Source: an uncultured Eggerthella sp.
GTDB taxonomy: Bacteria > Actinomycetota > Coriobacteriia > Coriobacteriales > Eggerthellaceae
Reading direction: 5' to 3'
Length of the DNA: 64,000 nucleotides
Assembly (NCBI GenBank): GCA_900542065.1
Contig: UQLU01000001.1
Location: 1 to 64,000, forward strand
Shown here: piece after piece, positions 27,146 through 36,954 of the stretch
Position numbering within the stretch: position 1 is the first letter of the stretch
Layout: each line of letters opens with the position of its first letter
Notes under the pieces: generated by a model
What the model saw: the letters and a program-made list of their open reading frames with translations, nothing else
Told to the model about the DNA's origin: nothing
The model's database searches: none
Program-made: the position numbers and the translations under genes

Positions 27146-28141
27146 ATGTCCGAAAACGTAGTAATTGCAGTTGATGTCCTTGGAGGCGACCATGGTCCTC
27201 GTGTGGTACTTCCTGGAATCGAACAGGCGCTTGAAGAAGATCCTAATCTTGAGGTAATTGCCTGTGGTCCTGAGGATGTTGTAGTACCTTTTGCTGAGGC
27301 TCATGAGCGTGTTCGTGCTCAGGTAACAACTGAAGAAATTACTATGGACGAACATCCTGCAAACGCAGTACGTAAGAAAAAGGATTCAAGCCTAGTGGTG
27401 GGCAATCGTCTTGTAAAAGAGGGAGAAGCAGGGGGTTTTTTCTCGGCAGGTTCAACGGGAGCGTGTCTTGCCGCGGCAACTTTGGTTGTTGGCCGCATTA
27501 AAGGAGTGGCTCGTCCAGCACTGTGTACTATTTTACCTTCTCCTGCAAAGCCTGTCGTTATGTGCGATGTCGGAGCTAATGCAGATTGTAAGGCATCTTA
27601 TTTGGTGCAATTTGCTCAGATGGCTATTCCTTATGCAGAAAAAGTTGTTGGCATTACCGAACCAAAGGTTGCTCTTCTCAACATCGGCGAAGAAGAAACC
27701 AAGGGATCGAAGTTTGCTCAAGAGGCTCATGAGTTGTTGCGCGAATCAGTTCCTCAATTTGTAGGCAATGCTGAAGGTCGCGACCTTTTGACGGGCGAAT
27801 TTGATGTTATCGTTACCGATGGATTTACAGGCAATGTATGCCTTAAAACCATTGAAGGTGCCGCATCGGTTCTCTTTAAGAGTATTAAAGAGGTAATGAT
27901 GAAAAATGCCATGACTAAACTTGGTGCGCTTACTCTTAAGGGCGGTCTTGGTGAACTGAAAAATAACCTTTCTGCCGACGAATATGGTGGAGCTCCTATT
28001 CTTGGCGTAAAGGGTGCTTGTTTGGTTGGACATGGCTCATCTAACGAAACAGCCATTAAAAATGGCATTTTAGTTGCAGCACGCACGGTTCGTTTGGATG
28101 TTTCGGGAATAATTGCCCAGACTGTGTCACCAGCTGAATAG
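27146..28141 (+). CDS. plsX: phosphate acyltransferase PlsX
   Basis: Makes acyl-phosphate from acyl-ACP for phospholipid synthesis (PlsX-PlsY route). The 331-residue protein starts with VVIAVDVLGGDHGP and has conserved FFSAGSTGACLAA, CDVGANADCKASYL, LLNIGEEETKG and VTDGFTGNVCLKT. The start is ATG 27146 after GAAGGAGAAA; ORFs extending to 27107 run back into the terminator. acpP, which often lies between plsX and rnc, is absent here. Confidence 0.96.
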   Translation: MSENVVIAVDVLGGDHGPRVVLPGIEQALEEDPNLEVIACGPEDVVVPFAEAHERVRAQVTTEEITMDEHPANAVRKKKDSSLVVGNRLVKEGEAGGFFSAGSTGACLAAATLVVGRIKGVARPALCTILPSPAKPVVMCDVGANADCKASYLVQFAQMAIPYAEKVVGITEPKVALLNIGEEETKGSKFAQEAHELLRESVPQFVGNAEGRDLLTGEFDVIVTDGFTGNVCLKTIEGAASVLFKSIKEVMMKNAMTKLGALTLKGGLGELKNNLSADEYGGAPILGVKGACLVGHGSSNETAIKNGILVAARTVRLDVSGIIAQTVSPAE

Positions 28142-28187
28142 GTTGGGTACAATCTAGATAAGCTATTGTGATTAGTAATGGAGTGCG

Positions 28188-29024
28188 TTGAAAGAACAGC
28201 TAGAACATACCGAAAAGCTTAATCGAGCGGAAGAGATTTTGGACTATAAATTCTCTGATCGCTCGTTGCTTCTTGCTGCGCTCACGCACCCTTCTGCTGC
28301 GGAAGGTCATTCTATTTCTGATTCGTATGAGCGTTTAGAGTTTCTAGGCGATAGTATTTTAGGTGCTATCGTTTCCTATGAAGCCTTTCATGCATATCCA
28401 GATCTTAATGAAGGTGGTCTTACCCGTATTAAGGTTTCCCTGGTATCAGGAGCATCTCTTTCTAAAGTAGCAAGCGATTTAGGTATTGCAGACGTTATCT
28501 TTTTCGGATCTTCTGAGCGAGGCACGGGAAGGCGCGGTCTGCATTCTGCGCTTGAAAACGTATATGAATCTTTGGTTGCAGCCCTCTATCTTGATGGGGG
28601 TTTGGCGCCTGCAATTGCTTTTGTAAAGCGTACGCTCATTGTTCGTATGAGCGCCGATATGGCCAAAGAACCAGAAAATCCTAAAAGCGTCCTACAGGAA
28701 CGCTTGCAAGAAGATGGTATAACACCAACATATCGTCTTGTTGAAACGCAGGGGCCTCCTCACGACAGAACGTTTGTTACGCAAGTTTTTGTAGGAGTGC
28801 AATCTATCGCACGTGGTGTTGGCAGGACGAAAAAAGAATCTGAAAGCCAAGCAGCTAAATCTGCTCTTGAAGTACTAAGCTCGTTTTTTGAGGCAAAAGA
28901 TTCCAAAGATAAGAAACGTAAGGCTGATGCTCGTGCAGCGGTAAAGGCAGCAAAGGCTGAAGAAAAGGCTCGCCGTCAAGCTGCGCAACGCGCAAAGAAG
29001 CAAAAGAAACAGCAACAGCAATAA
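28188..29024 (+). CDS. rnc: ribonuclease III
   Basis: Cleaves double-stranded RNA, including rRNA precursors. The 278-residue protein has the RNase III signature ERLEFLGDSILGAIVS (about 45-60), the second catalytic acidic cluster ALENVYESLVAALYLDGG, and a dsRNA-binding domain (about 160-230). A further ~40 residues at the C-terminus are almost entirely Lys, Ala, Arg and Gln, an extension most RNase III proteins lack. The start is TTG 28188, after GGAG; a TACAAT -10 candidate lies at 28148-28153. Confidence 0.94.
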   Translation: MKEQLEHTEKLNRAEEILDYKFSDRSLLLAALTHPSAAEGHSISDSYERLEFLGDSILGAIVSYEAFHAYPDLNEGGLTRIKVSLVSGASLSKVASDLGIADVIFFGSSERGTGRRGLHSALENVYESLVAALYLDGGLAPAIAFVKRTLIVRMSADMAKEPENPKSVLQERLQEDGITPTYRLVETQGPPHDRTFVTQVFVGVQSIARGVGRTKKESESQAAKSALEVLSSFFEAKDSKDKKRKADARAAVKAAKAEEKARRQAAQRAKKQKKQQQQ

Positions 29025-29036
29025 AAGGGGTACTCT

Positions 29037-32000
29037 GTGTATCTGAAGTCGCTCACGTTAAAGGGTTTTAAATCCTTTGCAGATCGTACTGTTATGAAGT
29101 TCGAACCTGGTGTGGCAGCTATTGTTGGTCCTAATGGTTCTGGTAAATCTAATATCTCTGATGCCGTTTTATGGGTTTTAGGCGAACGCAACGCAAAAAA
29201 CTTGCGTGGTCAGTCTATGGAAGACGTTATTTTTGCTGGTTCTTCTGCGCGTAAACCCGTATCTGTTGCTGAAGTTGAATTGCTGCTTGATAACTCCGAT
29301 GGCACACTTCCTGTTGATTTTGCTGAAGTTTCCATTGGCAGACGTATGTATCGCAGTGGTGAAAGCGAATACCTGGTAAATGGTAATGTCGTTCGTCGTA
29401 TGGACGTTCTTGATATTCTGCACGATTCTGGTTTAGGCACGGGCACTAACTCCATTATTTCTCAGGGTAATTTGGATTCAGTTTTATCTTCGCGTCCCGA
29501 AGATCGTCGCGCTTTGATTGAAGAAGCTGCTGGTATCTTAAAACATAAGGAGCGCAAGGCTAAGTCTGAACGCAAATTAGCGCAAATGGATGCCCATTTA
29601 GATCGCGTGCATGACATTACGGCAGAAGTAGAGCGCCAGCTAAAGCCTCTCGAACGTAAGGCTCGCAAAGCGCGTACCTATGAAACTCTTTCTGCCGAAT
29701 TAAAAGAAGTAAAACTCCAGCTTGCAGTAGACGATTTGCGTGTTTTGCAAAAACGCTGGGATGAAACACTAGCTCAAGAAGGCGAATTAAGTGCCGAACA
29801 ACAGCGTGTAAAAGATGAATTGGCACAAGCTGAAAAAACTCTCGATGAACTTCAGCAAACCCTTCACGATCGTGGAAGCCAAGAATCAACGCTCAATGAT
29901 CGGTATCGTCGTGCTCAGGCTTGCTTTGAACGCTTAAATTCGACTGCGTTAGTAGTGCGTGAAAAACGAAGCGGATTTATTTCTGAGGCTGAGCGTTTAA
30001 CTCGTTATGTTGAAGAGGGGCGTGTTCGTCGCGCAGCGGCGCAAAAGGAGCTTGAATCTGCCCGTAGTGCTTCAGAGGAAGCACAGAGCGCCTACACTAA
30101 AGCTCAGGAAGAGCTGGATTCTCTTGAATCGCATCATAAGAATCAAACGCAGCAGCGAAATACTCTGCGCAAACAGATTGATACGTTGATGTCTGAGCAG
30201 CGTGGTTTAATCCATCGCCAGGAAACCATTCAAGCAACTCAGGCGGCACTTCACGAAAATCTTTCAGAAAAGCGTGCGCGAGCACAAGTTATTGATGCTC
30301 ATGTTGCCGATGCGCAAAAACGCCTTGAAGCAGTGCAGGCACAAGCCGAAGGACTCGAGCAAAGCGCAAAGGAACTTTCCGACCAATACGAGCAGGTACG
30401 CGCAGAAGAAACTTCTGCGCGTGAGCAACTTAATAGTCTTGTAGTAGCACGCGATCAAGGTAGAAAGGCGCTTGATGAGGCTCGTCAAGCCTACACGCAG
30501 GCATCGGCAGAGCGGACAGCGCTCGAGGAATTAGAACGTGCAAGCGAATCGTCTAATCCCTTGCTTGCAGAACTGTTGGAAAAGCGCGATGAAGTTGCTC
30601 CTACTTCCATTTTACTCACGCATGCTATTCAGGCATCCTCTGAGTTTGATATGGTAGTTGAGCTTTTGCTGGGCGATGATATCCATGGATTACTTACCCA
30701 GAACAATGAAAGCGCCCAGGCGCTTGCAAACCGCGCTCTTTCTTCATCGGCGTATGGTGATGCAATTGTATTTGGCGCTGGTTTTGATCCTGATAAAGCT
30801 GCGTTGGCCAATGAAGCTGCTCAGTCCGTATCTGATAGCTTGAGTTCATCGGGTGAGGCACTTCCATATCGTCGTCTTGTCGATGAACTTGAAATTAAAC
30901 CTGAATACGCCAATCGAATGAGGGCGTTATTGGGCGATGTCTATGTGGTTGATACCTTATCTTCAGCACTCGAGGCGCAGGCAAACACCAAGGTTCCTGT
31001 TCGCTTTGCTTCACTGGATGGGGCAGTGGTCTATCCGAATGGAAAGATTCTGGTTGCTCATCGCTCAGAAGAAGAAAAGAGTAATAGCGCCCTTGCGCGC
31101 AGACGTGCTCTTGCTCAGGCTCGTACGCAAGAAAAAGCTGCTAGTGCAACGTATGAGGAAAAACAGCAGGAAAATGAAGCTCTTGAAGCCCAGTTGCGTA
31201 CTGCGCAAACTGAATCTTTAAAACTTTCAGAAGTGGTTGCGAACTTGAAGGGTAGGAGTGAATCTGCGCAAAGAGATGCTACCCAATCAAGACAGACGGT
31301 TACTGAGTTGTCCGAGGAATTAGAAAAGCTTTTGCAGGAGCAGAAAGAAAATGAAGCGTTTTTGGCAAAAGCACAACCCGATTCCGATGAATTAGAAAAG
31401 GAATTAACGCAAGTTCTGGCAAAACTTTCTATCAATAAAGACAAGGTTGCGGAATTAGAACAAACACTCTCACCACTTCGTCGTAGCATTGTGGCTCTTT
31501 CTGAAAAAGTAAGTGATGCGCGTCTTGAAACTGCCCGTTTGTCGGAACGTTTAGCTTATGCTCAGCGCATGGAGCAAACTCGCCAGCAAGAGATCACTTC
31601 TTCTGCTCGTGAAGATGAAGCATCCAGTAGGCGAATTGGCATTGCGCGTGGCGCAGCATATCGTGCTGATGCGCTCCTAGCTACTCTTGCTTCGCTTTCC
31701 GATGCGGCATCACTTCTTTCTGTTCGTTTAGAGCAAGAATCTCAATCAGAGCAGCAGGCATCGCGTGAATTGCATGACAAAATTGCGGAAGCTACACGAG
31801 CTTCTCGTGAAGTTCATCAGCGTTTTGAAGGCTGCAGTGCCAAGTTGGCAGATGTGCGTATTGAAAAGGGTCGTTTAGAGATCCAAGTAGATGCGGGCAT
31901 TAAAGCGATCGTTGAAGATTGCGCAACTCCGCTTGAGCAGGCACTTACGCTCGAGCAATTAGAAGATCGCACTTTAGCGGAAGATACCCGTGCTTCTCTC

Positions 32001-32633
32001 GAGCGTCGCATAAAGAATATGGGCACTATTAATCCTGATGCTGCTCAGGAATTCGAAGAAGTTCAAGAGCGTTACACGTATCTTTCTTCTCAGTTGGAAG
32101 ATATGAGACTTGCTCGTAAATCGCTTGCGCGCATTGTGAATGTAATTGATGAACGCATGCGTACTGATTTTGTTCGTACCTTTGAACAGGTAAATGATAA
32201 TTTCTCAGAAATATTCTCGACGCTTTTCCCTGGTGGACATGCTCATCTGTCTTTGGTTGATCCTGATGATTTGGAGCATACTGGTGTTGATGTGAATGCA
32301 CAGCCAATTGGTAAACGCGTTAAGAAAATGTCTCTGCTTTCAGGTGGCGAAAAATCCATGACCGCTATGGCGCTGTTGTTTGCGGTGTATCGTATTCGTC
32401 AGACGCCATTTTATATCTTAGACGAGGTTGAAGCTGCGCTTGACGATACCAATCTGCGCCGTTTGATCGCCTATCTTAATGTTATTCGTGACCAGACTCA
32501 GTTCATAATGATTACCCACCAGCGTCGCACTATGGAATCGGCAGATATACTGTATGGTGTTTCCATGCAAGCCGATGGCATTACTAAGGTGGTTAGTCAG
32601 AAACTGGATAATGCTCAGCGCAAGGAGGGCTAA
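29037..32633 (+). CDS. smc: chromosome segregation protein SMC
   Basis: A ring-shaped ATPase that compacts and segregates chromosomes with ScpA and ScpB. The 1198-residue protein has Walker A GPNGSGKS (31-38), two long coiled coils, a hinge near residues 515-670 (FDMVVELLLGDDIHGLL to the region around VRFASLDGAVVYPNG), and at the C-terminus the signature LLSGGEKSMTAMALLFA followed by Walker B FYILDEVEAALDD. GTG 29037 is the start, after AAAAGGGG. It is co-directional with ftsY, which starts one base after the smc stop. Confidence 0.97.
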   Translation: MYLKSLTLKGFKSFADRTVMKFEPGVAAIVGPNGSGKSNISDAVLWVLGERNAKNLRGQSMEDVIFAGSSARKPVSVAEVELLLDNSDGTLPVDFAEVSIGRRMYRSGESEYLVNGNVVRRMDVLDILHDSGLGTGTNSIISQGNLDSVLSSRPEDRRALIEEAAGILKHKERKAKSERKLAQMDAHLDRVHDITAEVERQLKPLERKARKARTYETLSAELKEVKLQLAVDDLRVLQKRWDETLAQEGELSAEQQRVKDELAQAEKTLDELQQTLHDRGSQESTLNDRYRRAQACFERLNSTALVVREKRSGFISEAERLTRYVEEGRVRRAAAQKELESARSASEEAQSAYTKAQEELDSLESHHKNQTQQRNTLRKQIDTLMSEQRGLIHRQETIQATQAALHENLSEKRARAQVIDAHVADAQKRLEAVQAQAEGLEQSAKELSDQYEQVRAEETSAREQLNSLVVARDQGRKALDEARQAYTQASAERTALEELERASESSNPLLAELLEKRDEVAPTSILLTHAIQASSEFDMVVELLLGDDIHGLLTQNNESAQALANRALSSSAYGDAIVFGAGFDPDKAALANEAAQSVSDSLSSSGEALPYRRLVDELEIKPEYANRMRALLGDVYVVDTLSSALEAQANTKVPVRFASLDGAVVYPNGKILVAHRSEEEKSNSALARRRALAQARTQEKAASATYEEKQQENEALEAQLRTAQTESLKLSEVVANLKGRSESAQRDATQSRQTVTELSEELEKLLQEQKENEAFLAKAQPDSDELEKELTQVLAKLSINKDKVAELEQTLSPLRRSIVALSEKVSDARLETARLSERLAYAQRMEQTRQQEITSSAREDEASSRRIGIARGAAYRADALLATLASLSDAASLLSVRLEQESQSEQQASRELHDKIAEATRASREVHQRFEGCSAKLADVRIEKGRLEIQVDAGIKAIVEDCATPLEQALTLEQLEDRTLAEDTRASLERRIKNMGTINPDAAQEFEEVQERYTYLSSQLEDMRLARKSLARIVNVIDERMRTDFVRTFEQVNDNFSEIFSTLFPGGHAHLSLVDPDDLEHTGVDVNAQPIGKRVKKMSLLSGGEKSMTAMALLFAVYRIRQTPFYILDEVEAALDDTNLRRLIAYLNVIRDQTQFIMITHQRRTMESADILYGVSMQADGITKVVSQKLDNAQRKEG

Positions 32634-33554
32634 ATGGGCTTCTTTGAAAAAATAAATGCTGGTCTTTCTCGTTCTCGCGAACGTCTGAAAGAGCAGATGA
32701 ATATTCTTCTTGATCGTGGTCCCGATGTTGATGAAGAATTCTGGGAAACGCTTGAAGAAACGCTTATTTTGGCAGACTTGGGCGCCAGTGCTGCTGATGA
32801 AATTGTTGAGGAACTGCGTGATCAAGCACGTCGCAAGGCAGCCCCTGATGCCTATGCGGTTTTCGAAATGCTTACCGAACAGATTGCTGCAACCTTTACT
32901 CCTGCGGAAGTGGACTATTTTGAAGAGAATCCCCAGCTCATCTTGTTTGTTGGGGTAAATGGCTCTGGCAAGACTACCACGGTAGGAAAAGTTGCTGCGG
33001 CAGCACACGACCAAGGTCGCAAGGTTTTGCTTGGTAGTGCCGATACGTTCCGTGCGGCGGCAATAGAACAGCTTGAGGTATGGGCGAATCGCGCGGAGGT
33101 AGAAATTGTAAGTCGTGATCGCGGTAGCGATCCTGCGAGTGTGTGCTATGAAACCATAGAACGTGCCGAGGCTGCAGGTTCAGATTTGGTGCTTATAGAC
33201 ACAGCTGGCCGTCTGCATACTTCCAATGACTTGATGCGTGAGCTTCAAAAAGTTGTATCTGTTGTTCGTAAGCGTTCTTCCATGCCTGTTGCTACGTTGT
33301 TGGTAATTGATGCTACTACAGGCCAAAATGGTCTTCAGCAAGCACGAGAATTTGACAAGGCTCTTGATCTTGATGGTGTGGTTTTAACCAAGCTTGACGG
33401 TACTGCAAAAGGCGGTATTGCTTTGGCTATTTCTCATGAGCTTGAACTTCCCATCTGTAAAATTGGAGTTGGTGAGGGAATAGATGATCTGCAGGATTTC
33501 GACGCGCATGATTTTGCTCGTGCGCTGATAGGGGATATGACCGATGTTCGATAG
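32634..33554 (+). CDS. ftsY: signal recognition particle receptor FtsY
   Basis: SRP receptor GTPase. The 306-residue protein consists mainly of the NG domain: GVNGSGKTTTVGKVAA (G1), DTFRAAAIEQL, DTAGRLHTSNDLM (G3), TKLDGTAKGG (G4). The acidic N-terminal A domain of E. coli FtsY is missing, as in most Gram-positives. The start directly follows the smc stop, and the end overlaps ffh by 11 bases. Confidence 0.97.
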   Translation: MGFFEKINAGLSRSRERLKEQMNILLDRGPDVDEEFWETLEETLILADLGASAADEIVEELRDQARRKAAPDAYAVFEMLTEQIAATFTPAEVDYFEENPQLILFVGVNGSGKTTTVGKVAAAAHDQGRKVLLGSADTFRAAAIEQLEVWANRAEVEIVSRDRGSDPASVCYETIERAEAAGSDLVLIDTAGRLHTSNDLMRELQKVVSVVRKRSSMPVATLLVIDATTGQNGLQQAREFDKALDLDGVVLTKLDGTAKGGIALAISHELELPICKIGVGEGIDDLQDFDAHDFARALIGDMTDVR

Positions 33555-34995
33555 TCTTTCCGATAAACTTCAATCAGTCTTTAGTGGTCTGCGCAGCAAG
33601 GGCCGTCTTACTGAAGAAGACATTGATTCGGCGATGCGCGAAATTCGCATGGCACTTCTTGAAGCTGACGTTAACTTTAAAGTTGTTAAGTCGTTTATCA
33701 AACGAACAAAAGAGCGTTGTTTAACGGCAGAAATCATGGATTCCTTAACACCTGCGCAAAATGTTGTGAAAGTTGTTTTGGATGAGTTAACCGAATTGCT
33801 CGGCCGTGAAGAAGCACCTTTGCAGCTTTCGAGCCGCATTCCAAATGTCATTATGTTGGTTGGTCTGCAGGGTTCTGGTAAAACCACTGCTGCCGCGAAG
33901 CTTGCTTATCTTCTTAAGGGCAAAAATCACAATCCTTTATTGGTTGCCTGCGACGTGTATCGTCCTGCTGCTGCGGATCAGCTTCAAACGCTTGGCGATG
34001 AAATGGGAGTTCGTGTATATCGCGGGGAAGGCAAGGACCCTGTCGCTATTGCCAAAGAAGGCGTAAGGGATGCAATCGATTCTTTGCGCGATGTGGTTAT
34101 TGTAGACACCGCTGGTCGTCTTCATGTAGATGACGAAATGATGCAAGAAGCTCAAGCTATCAAAGATGCGGTAGAGCCAGATCAAATTTTCATGGTAGTT
34201 GATGCCATGACTGGTCAGGACGCGGTTAATGTGGCTAAAGCTTTTGCGGACCGCGTTGATTTTGATGGCGTCATTATGTCCAAGATGGACGGCGATGCTC
34301 GTGGCGGTGGTGCACTTTCCATTAAGCAGGTTACGGGCAAGCCTATCTCCTTTATTTCGTCGGGTGAAAAACCAGATTCATTAGAAGAATTTCATCCTGA
34401 TCGTATGGCTAAGCGCATCCTCGGTATGGGTGATGTGGTTAGCATTATCGAAACTGCTTCGAAGCTAAAAGCGGAAGAAATTGAGGAAGAAGAAGCTGAG
34501 CGCATGGCGCGCGGTAACTTAACTTTGAACGATTTCTTGCTTATGAAGCAGCAGGTTAATAAAATGGGCGGTATTCAAAAGTTGGTCAGCGCATTGCCTG
34601 GTGGAGATAAAGCCATGCGAGAAGGCCAAGTAAACGAACATGCCCTAGATGATATGACCGTTATCATTAGTTCGATGACTAAACGGGAACGTGAACATCC
34701 CGAGATTCTGAATGGATCTCGTAAGGCTCGTATTGCGGCTGGTGCTGGCGTTAAGGTATACCAGGTAAATCAGCTGTTAAAACAGTTTAGTGAAACTAAA
34801 AAAATGGTCCGTCGCATGATGGACCAACAAGAAGCTGCCTATGCTCGCAAGAACAAAAAGGGCAGAAAAGGTAAGAAGGGAAAGAACAGCAAACGTAGAA
34901 TGGGAATTCCTGCAATGGGAGGACTTTCCATAAAGGATATGAAGAAGATGCAAGACATGATGAGTGGTCTTGATGATTCTCAGTCTAAGAGGTAA
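33544..34995 (+). CDS. ffh: signal recognition particle protein Ffh
   Basis: GTPase that binds signal peptides and 4.5S RNA. The 483-residue protein has the N domain, G domain (GLQGSGKTTAAAKLA, DVYRPAAADQL, DTAGRLHVDDEMM, SKMDGDARGGGALS) and the Met-rich M domain (LNDFLLMKQQVNKMGG, then SRKARIAAGAG for RNA binding), ending in a basic Lys/Gly-rich tail. ATG 33544 overlaps ftsY by 11 bases. The 4.5S RNA gene is not in the window. Confidence 0.97.
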   Translation: MFDSLSDKLQSVFSGLRSKGRLTEEDIDSAMREIRMALLEADVNFKVVKSFIKRTKERCLTAEIMDSLTPAQNVVKVVLDELTELLGREEAPLQLSSRIPNVIMLVGLQGSGKTTAAAKLAYLLKGKNHNPLLVACDVYRPAAADQLQTLGDEMGVRVYRGEGKDPVAIAKEGVRDAIDSLRDVVIVDTAGRLHVDDEMMQEAQAIKDAVEPDQIFMVVDAMTGQDAVNVAKAFADRVDFDGVIMSKMDGDARGGGALSIKQVTGKPISFISSGEKPDSLEEFHPDRMAKRILGMGDVVSIIETASKLKAEEIEEEEAERMARGNLTLNDFLLMKQQVNKMGGIQKLVSALPGGDKAMREGQVNEHALDDMTVIISSMTKREREHPEILNGSRKARIAAGAGVKVYQVNQLLKQFSETKKMVRRMMDQQEAAYARKNKKGRKGKKGKNSKRRMGIPAMGGLSIKDMKKMQDMMSGLDDSQSKR

Positions 34996-35079
34996 TATCA
35001 ATAATTGCTGTTTTGCGACCCGAATGAGTAAAGATTTTCGGATAAGTCGCGTGTAAAGTTTTAGAAGGAGTACAACTCG

Positions 35080-35325
35080 ATGGCAGTCAAGATCCGTCTC
35101 GCCCGTCACGGCGCTAAAAAGGCACCTTATTATCGTATCGTTGTAGCAGACTCTCGTGCTCGTCGCGATGGTCGCTATATTGAGCAGGTTGGTACGTACA
35201 ATCCTTGCACCACCCCTGCAGCTGTAACTATCGATCTTGAAAAGGTTGATAAGTGGGTAGCTAATGGTGCAAAGCCTACTGACACGGTAGCTCGCCTTAT
35301 TGAGGCTGAGCGCAAGAACGCTTAA
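35080..35325 (+). CDS. rpsP: 30S ribosomal protein S16
   Basis: An 81-residue protein starting [20 protein letters not shown], with conserved [14 protein letters not shown] and VGTYNP. The ATG follows AGAAGGAG. It begins the rpsP-khpA-rimM-trmD ribosome-maturation run. Confidence 0.97.
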   Translation: MAVKIRLARHGAKKAPYYRIVVADSRARRDGRYIEQVGTYNPCTTPAAVTIDLEKVDKWVANGAKPTDTVARLIEAERKNA

Positions 35326-35328
35326 ATC

Positions 35329-35583
35329 ATGGCGGATTTCCGCGAAGATATTGCAAACTTGGTAGAGGCCTTGGTTGTTCCTTTAGTGGATGACCCTGAA
35401 GCTGTTGAAATTACTTCGACAGACACAGAAGATGGCGCTGTTTTGGTTGAAATTACCGTTGCTGACGAAGATGCAGGTAAGGTAATTGGTCGCCAGGGCC
35501 GTGTTATCAAGGCAATTCGTACCTTGTGTCGCGCAGCAGGTTCGCGCAACGGCACCGCCGTTGAGGTAGAAATTATCGACTAG
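35329..35583 (+). CDS. khpA: KH-domain RNA-binding protein KhpA
   Basis: An 84-residue single type II KH domain with the GxxG loop in KVIGRQGRVIKAIR. In Gram-positives KhpA pairs with KhpB and affects cell length and RNA stability. It starts 4 bases after rpsP and is followed by rimM, the standard order. Confidence 0.94.
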   Translation: MADFREDIANLVEALVVPLVDDPEAVEITSTDTEDGAVLVEITVADEDAGKVIGRQGRVIKAIRTLCRAAGSRNGTAVEVEIID

Positions 35584-35597
35584 GAGCCCATAGCGTT

Positions 35598-36146
35598 ATG
35601 GGTTCTTGGACGAACATTGCTGCGCTGCTAAGCGCTAAAACTAAAGAAGGAGGGCTTTCTGTCAAACCGACAGAAGGTCTTCCTTTTTTGCTTGTCGAAG
35701 GTATGGAAGTTACCTTTGTTCCACCAATTCTGCGTTTTCCTCGTTCATCGAGCGTTGCACGGGTAGAACATCCATCTCCAGGCAAATATCTGGTTTATTT
35801 TAATTGTGTTACCAATCGCAGTGATGCCGAATTGCTTGAAGGCCATTATTGCCTAGTACGCAATGAAGATCTTCCTGAAGGCTTTGATGAATCAGATGAA
35901 CTTCAACTTGAAGGTTATTCGGTGCTCGATACCTCATTTGGCAAATTAGGTAGGGTAGTTCGCATTGAAGAGAATCCTGCCCACCCTTTAATGGTGGTAG
36001 ATCGTGGTGCTAATGAAGGCTCTTCTGACGAAGACGATGGTTCGTCAGAGTTGCTTATTCCTGTTGTGGATGCCTTTATTGATGAAATAAACGAAGAGGA
36101 ACGCATTATCTATACGTCAATTCCAGATGGCTTATTGGATCTTTAG
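35598..36146 (+). CDS. rimM: 16S rRNA maturation factor RimM
   Basis: Assists maturation of the 30S head and binds S19. The 182-residue protein has the N-terminal RimM beta barrel and the C-terminal PRC barrel (GYSVLDTSFGKLGRVVRIEENPAHPLMVV). Its N-terminus diverges from the usual VGRIVGAHG motif (MGSWTNIAALLSAKTKEGG instead), though length and position fit well. An acidic Ser/Glu/Asp patch (about 138-150) interrupts the PRC barrel. Confidence 0.87.
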   Translation: MGSWTNIAALLSAKTKEGGLSVKPTEGLPFLLVEGMEVTFVPPILRFPRSSSVARVEHPSPGKYLVYFNCVTNRSDAELLEGHYCLVRNEDLPEGFDESDELQLEGYSVLDTSFGKLGRVVRIEENPAHPLMVVDRGANEGSSDEDDGSSELLIPVVDAFIDEINEEERIIYTSIPDGLLDL

Positions 36147-36155
36147 GAGTGCATT

Positions 36156-36890
36156 GTGAAGATAGAAACTCTTTCAGTGTTTCCTCATTGCTACGATTCA
36201 ATCATGAATGAATCCATGATGCGTATTGCGCAGGAAAAAGGATATCTGGATTTTACTGCTCACGATTTAAGAGATTGGACTCACGACAAGCATCGTACTA
36301 CCGATGATGAGCCTTACGGGGGTGGGCAAGGGCTTGTGATGAAATGTGAGCCTATTTTTGAAGCAACGGATGAATTATTTGCTGCTGCCGATGAAAAGCC
36401 CTATGTTATTTTTCTTTCTCCTACAGGCGAAGTATTTAACGATGCGCTTACCTTAGAGCTTGCCCGTAAGCCCCATCTCTTTTTTATTTGTGGCCACTAT
36501 GAGGGCATCGATGAGCGCGTGTATTCGTTGGCTGATAAGGTAATTTCAATTGGTGATTACGTTCTTACCAGTGGTGAGCTTGCTTCTATGGTTGTTATTG
36601 ATGCGGTGGTACGTCGCATTGATGGAGTTCTGGGAGACGAAGGTAGCGCGGTAGATGAAAGCTTCTACGACGGCTTATTGGAATACCCGCAGTATACAAG
36701 GCCTGCTGAATATCGTGGAATGAAGGTTCCTGAAGTACTTTTATCGGGTCATCATGCGCGTATTGCTCAGTGGAGGCGTGAGCAGAGTTTAATTCGTACC
36801 AAACGTTGGCGTCCAGATTTACTGGATAAGGCCAATATCAGTGACAAAGAGCGAAAATTTCTTGATTCTCAAGACATCACTTGGTTATAA
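36156..36890 (+). CDS. trmD: tRNA (guanine37-N1)-methyltransferase TrmD
   Basis: Methylates G37 next to the anticodon and prevents frameshifting. The 244-residue SPOUT enzyme shows DDEPYGGGQGLVMKCEP, ICGHYEGIDERV, SIGDYVLTSGELA and the C-terminal RREQSLIRTKRWRPDLL. GTG 36156 follows AGGAG. rplS, which usually follows trmD, is missing: lepB comes next. Confidence 0.97.
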   Translation: MKIETLSVFPHCYDSIMNESMMRIAQEKGYLDFTAHDLRDWTHDKHRTTDDEPYGGGQGLVMKCEPIFEATDELFAAADEKPYVIFLSPTGEVFNDALTLELARKPHLFFICGHYEGIDERVYSLADKVISIGDYVLTSGELASMVVIDAVVRRIDGVLGDEGSAVDESFYDGLLEYPQYTRPAEYRGMKVPEVLLSGHHARIAQWRREQSLIRTKRWRPDLLDKANISDKERKFLDSQDITWL

Positions 36891-36954
36891 CAGGCTACTT
36901 TGTCCTAATATGAAACGCATTGTACTGTTCTATTGAAGAAAGGGATGAGGCTTC

